Below are positions 62,106-64,000 of a stretch of DNA of 64,000 nucleotides, piece after piece. The notes beneath the pieces were generated by a model that was not told the origin of the DNA, searched no databases, and saw nothing but the letters and a program-made list of their open reading frames with translations. The stretch spans positions 1 to 64,000 of the forward strand of contig NZ_JACKTY010000045.1 in assembly GCF_025822605.1 (NCBI RefSeq), in the 5' to 3' direction. How positions within the stretch are numbered: the first letter of the stretch is position 1; every line of letters begins with the position of its first letter. This DNA comes from Mycolicibacterium komossense. GTDB lineage: Bacteria > Actinomycetota > Actinomycetes > Mycobacteriales > Mycobacteriaceae. A program made the translations under genes and the position numbers.

Positions 62106-62756
62106 TCAGTCCGGACGCACGGCGGTGGGGCCGTGGAGCTTCGTTGCGAACACCGCAGCCTGAGTGCGCCGCTGCATGCCGAGCTTGGCCAGAAGCCGCG
62201 ACACGTAGTTCTTGACGGTCTTCTCCGCCAGGAACATTCGATCGGCTATCTGTTTATTGGTCAATCCTTCGCTGAGCAGATCGAGCAGGATCCGCTCCTG
62301 GTCGGTCACGCCCGCCAGCGGATCCGATCGTTCGGTGGCGTTGCGCAGCTTGGACATCAGAGCCGCGGCCGCGCGGTTGTCGAGCAGGGAGCGTCCAGCG
62401 CCGACCTCCTTGATCGCTTCGGCAAGCGCCATGCCTTTGATGTCTTTGATGACGTATCCACTTGCGCCGGCGAGGATCGCGTCCAGCATTGCCTCATCGG
62501 AGGTGAACGACGTCAGCATCAGACAGTGCAGGCCTGGCAACTTCGACAGCAGGTCGCGGCACAGCTCGATGCCATTGCCGTCCGGGAGCCGCACATCCAG
62601 TACCGCGACGTCGGGCCGTAGGGCAGGAATCTGGGCCATCGCGTGCGCCACGGTTCCCGCTTCGCCGATCACGTCAAGGTCCGGGTCGGCGCTGAGCAGA
62701 TCGATCAGCCCGCGGCGGACGACCTCATGGTCGTCGACGAGAAAAACGGTCACCAT
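62106..62756 (-). CDS. dosR: Dormancy response regulator DosR/DevR
   Basis: A 216-residue NarL/LuxR-type regulator nearly collinear with M. tuberculosis DosR: MVTVFLVDDHEVVRRGLIDL, phospho-acceptor D54 in VAVLDVRLPDG, T82, K104 in GYVIKDIKG, and the C-terminal helix-turn-helix TNKQIADRMFLAEKTVKNYV. When phosphorylated by DosS/DosT-type kinases it binds GGGACTTTnGGCCC-like boxes and turns on hypoxia genes. A USP gene lies 82 nt upstream on the same strand, as with Rv3134c. No kinase follows it. Confidence 0.95.
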   Translation of the reverse strand: MVTVFLVDDHEVVRRGLIDLLSADPDLDVIGEAGTVAHAMAQIPALRPDVAVLDVRLPDGNGIELCRDLLSKLPGLHCLMLTSFTSDEAMLDAILAGASGYVIKDIKGMALAEAIKEVGAGRSLLDNRAAAALMSKLRNATERSDPLAGVTDQERILLDLLSEGLTNKQIADRMFLAEKTVKNYVSRLLAKLGMQRRTQAAVFATKLHGPTAVRPD

Positions 62757-62838
62757 AGTTGGGTCTCCGCACTAGTGAGGACGAACGTGCCGATGCTCCG
62801 CCTCAGGCCACGATAAGGGAGGCCTCCGCTTGACGAGG

Positions 62839-63708
62839 TCACAATGAGTTCGCGGAGTCGCAGACCAGCACCGAGCAGTCGATCTCGTGGAGTGCTGCGA
62901 AGCCGGCGGCCCCGATAATCTCCGCGACACCGTGAGTGCGTCGCCGACCGACCACGAGGAGCTGTGCTGATCGGGCCTGGCAGGAAAGATATTCGAGGAG
63001 ATGACCGTGAACGACGGCCGACTGAACCACCAGTCCGGCGTGCCTGCGTGTCGTCTCGGCCAAGCGCCGGTTCAGCTCGACCGCCAGCAGACGGTTCTGC
63101 TCAGCGACAGCGCTCACGTCGTGGTTGCTGGTCACCGTGGAGCGCCATGCGGCGACAACGATGAGCGGTGCTTTGCGCAGGATCGCCTCATCGATCGCTC
63201 GATGCAGGACGATATCGCTATCCGCTGACGGGTCGACCTCGGCGATGATTGCTCGAGGCGTTCTTGGCGATGGGTCGTAGCTCCGGATGATGGCGACCGG
63301 GCAGTGGGCCCACGTGGCCAATGCTGCTGCAGTGGACCCTACCTGTCCGCCCGCGGTCAGGGTTTTGAAACCGGTGGCCCCGGCACAGATGAGCGCTGCC
63401 CCACGGGCAGCTTCCAACAGCACGTCCTTCGGTCGGCCCTGCAAGATCTCGACTTCGATCTTCACCGGTTTGGCGGTGGATTCCACGGCCACGAGCGCCA
63501 TTCGGACGGCCGTCTCCGCGACCGCCAGTGCCCGGGCTCTACCCTCGTGTGTCGCCGGCTCCTCCGGGGGGTCGATCGCGTAGACGAGCCTCAACGGCAG
63601 GTCACGCTCAACTGCTTCACCCACTGCCCACAGCGCGGCAGTTGTCCCACTGCGGGATCCGTCGATACCGACGATTACCGCCGGCGATGGCGGGCGGGTG
63701 TCGCGCAT
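62839..63708 (-). CDS. Universal stress protein upstream of dosR (Rv3134c-like)
   Basis: A 289-residue double USP resembling Rv3134c, which precedes devR in M. tuberculosis. Domain 1 opens AVIVGIDGSRSGTTAALWAV; its ATP motif is stretched by one residue (GATGFKTLTAGGQVGS). Domain 2 is degenerate. It is likely co-transcribed with dosR. DosR-box-like sites upstream suggest autoregulation of the operon. Confidence 0.88.
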   Translation of the reverse strand: MRDTRPPSPAVIVGIDGSRSGTTAALWAVGEAVERDLPLRLVYAIDPPEEPATHEGRARALAVAETAVRMALVAVESTAKPVKIEVEILQGRPKDVLLEAARGAALICAGATGFKTLTAGGQVGSTAAALATWAHCPVAIIRSYDPSPRTPRAIIAEVDPSADSDIVLHRAIDEAILRKAPLIVVAAWRSTVTSNHDVSAVAEQNRLLAVELNRRLAETTRRHAGLVVQSAVVHGHLLEYLSCQARSAQLLVVGRRRTHGVAEIIGAAGFAALHEIDCSVLVCDSANSL

Positions 63709-63774
63709 CTTTGCCTCCCTCGCCGACCATGTCTCTTCACCACGAGATTAGCCAGAGCACCCGAGTCCCGTCAG

Positions 63775-63810
63775 AGCCAAAAGTCCCTCGTCCATCGTCG
63801 TTGGTCACCC
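63775..63810 (-). promoter_or_regulatory. DosR-box-like sites upstream of the USP-dosR operon
   Basis: Toward the USP: GGGACTTTTGGCT (63775-63787) and a weaker GGTGACCAACGACG near 63797-63810. They suit the positive autoregulation known for Rv3134c-devR. Confidence 0.62.
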
Positions 63811-63853
63811 AAACGATGCTCCGTATGCGACTCTGCCCACCACCTTTCCTATC

Positions 63854-63869
63854 GGGGACCAATGACCCT
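63854..63869 (+). promoter_or_regulatory. DosR-box-like site upstream of the last gene
   Basis: GGGGACCAATGACCCT, 65 nt before the start at 63934. Confidence 0.6.
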
Positions 63870-63933
63870 GGCATCTCTCGACGGATCCGCGCACAGTCGA
63901 CAGTGCATCGGCAATCAAGTGAAGGAAGGCGCG

Positions 63934-64000
63934 ATGAGCCACAAGGATCACGACAAATCCAAGTACAACGTGAAGATCAGGGTCGACATGCATGACGATC
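63934..64000 (+). CDS. DUF1876-like small protein (Rv1738/Rv2632c-type), partial
   Basis: The first 22 codons (MSHKDHDKSKYNVKIRVDMH and on) are visible, with GAAGGAAGG upstream. The strand-like opening and acidic end suit the DUF1876 family, which includes DosR-regulated Rv1738. The window ends before the diagnostic part. Confidence 0.45.
   Translation, partial: MSHKDHDKSKYNVKIRVDMHDD

Noticed and set aside
62757..62838. Separate DosR box between the USP and dosR
   Set aside because: No match to the box was found in this 82-nt gap; control seems to come from upstream of the USP.
1..64000. tRNA, rRNA or CRISPR arrays
   Set aside because: None recognised on either strand.

Overview
The window is high-GC actinobacterial DNA and almost certainly comes from a non-tuberculous Mycobacterium/Mycolicibacterium. 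The evidence is a DosR (DevR) response regulator that matches the M. tuberculosis family along its whole length, DosS-type GAF histidine kinases, a Tgs1-type wax ester/diacylglycerol acyltransferase next to an Rv3131-type nitroreductase, an Rv1733c-like membrane protein, an Rv2004c-like kinase fusion, a DUF732 protein and many tandem universal stress proteins (USPs). I see no rRNA, tRNA, CRISPR array or intact insertion sequence.

Layout. Bases 0-9 kb hold a TetR/diiron-like pair, an SRPBCC protein, a GH15 trehalase-like enzyme, an SDR, a ClC channel divergent from a MarR regulator, and an Acg-type nitroreductase ending an operon that begins with a P3A proton ATPase (9.0-11.5 kb). 11.8-16.3 kb is a signalling block on the minus strand: DUF732, STAS, a DosS-like kinase and two ANTAR-type regulators. 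16.6-21.2 kb is a coupled slipin / small membrane protein / phosphoketolase run followed by polyphosphate kinase 2. 21.2-28.4 kb mixes a lipoprotein, a truncated ketosteroid-dehydrogenase-like gene, a flavin reductase, a second P3A ATPase and a partial duplication of the slipin leader. 28.4-32.7 kb has a stress-protein-like membrane protein, a rhomboid-like protein, a GH65 phosphorylase and a USP relic. From 32.7 kb to the end is a dormancy island: DosR-box-like sites precede a BON protein, two zinc alcohol dehydrogenases, eight USPs, an Mg-type P3B ATPase, an APC permease, a DUF2156 lysyltransferase-like protein, an acyltransferase, two Acg-type nitroreductases, the APH/ATPase fusion, tgs1, the Rv1733c-like gene and finally the USP-dosR pair.

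The most unusual feature is a dispersed leader element with eight copies between 11.7 and 32.4 kb. Each copy has a TANNNT promoter-like hexamer, usually followed exactly 7 nt later by a GCTGA/TCAGC hairpin, then a conserved CGGCTGTCCGCCG block and in most copies a GAGC-N4-GCTC hairpin. All eight lie upstream of, and point toward, a gene or gene relic: both P3A ATPases, the DosS-like kinase, slipin, a slipin relic, the lipoprotein, a three-helix protein and the GH65 enzyme. Inside the element a 20-codon leader ORF, conserved in length in four copies, begins a chain of tiny ORFs. In the best cases these overlap one another and then the structural gene by 4 nt (ATGA or GTGA). This looks like an undescribed translationally coupled regulon of energy and membrane genes.

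Taken together the genes suggest adaptation to hypoxia or starvation: redox sensing (DosR and DosS-like kinases), proton and ion pumping, acetyl-phosphate and polyphosphate energy metabolism, trehalose and storage-lipid metabolism, and stress proteins. The region also holds several relics made by internal deletion or truncation (slipin, sulfatase, SRPBCC, ketosteroid dehydrogenase, USP), so it has been rearranged repeatedly. Coordinates and starts were judged by eye from motifs, Shine-Dalgarno sites and overlaps; family names come from recognised motifs, not database searches.
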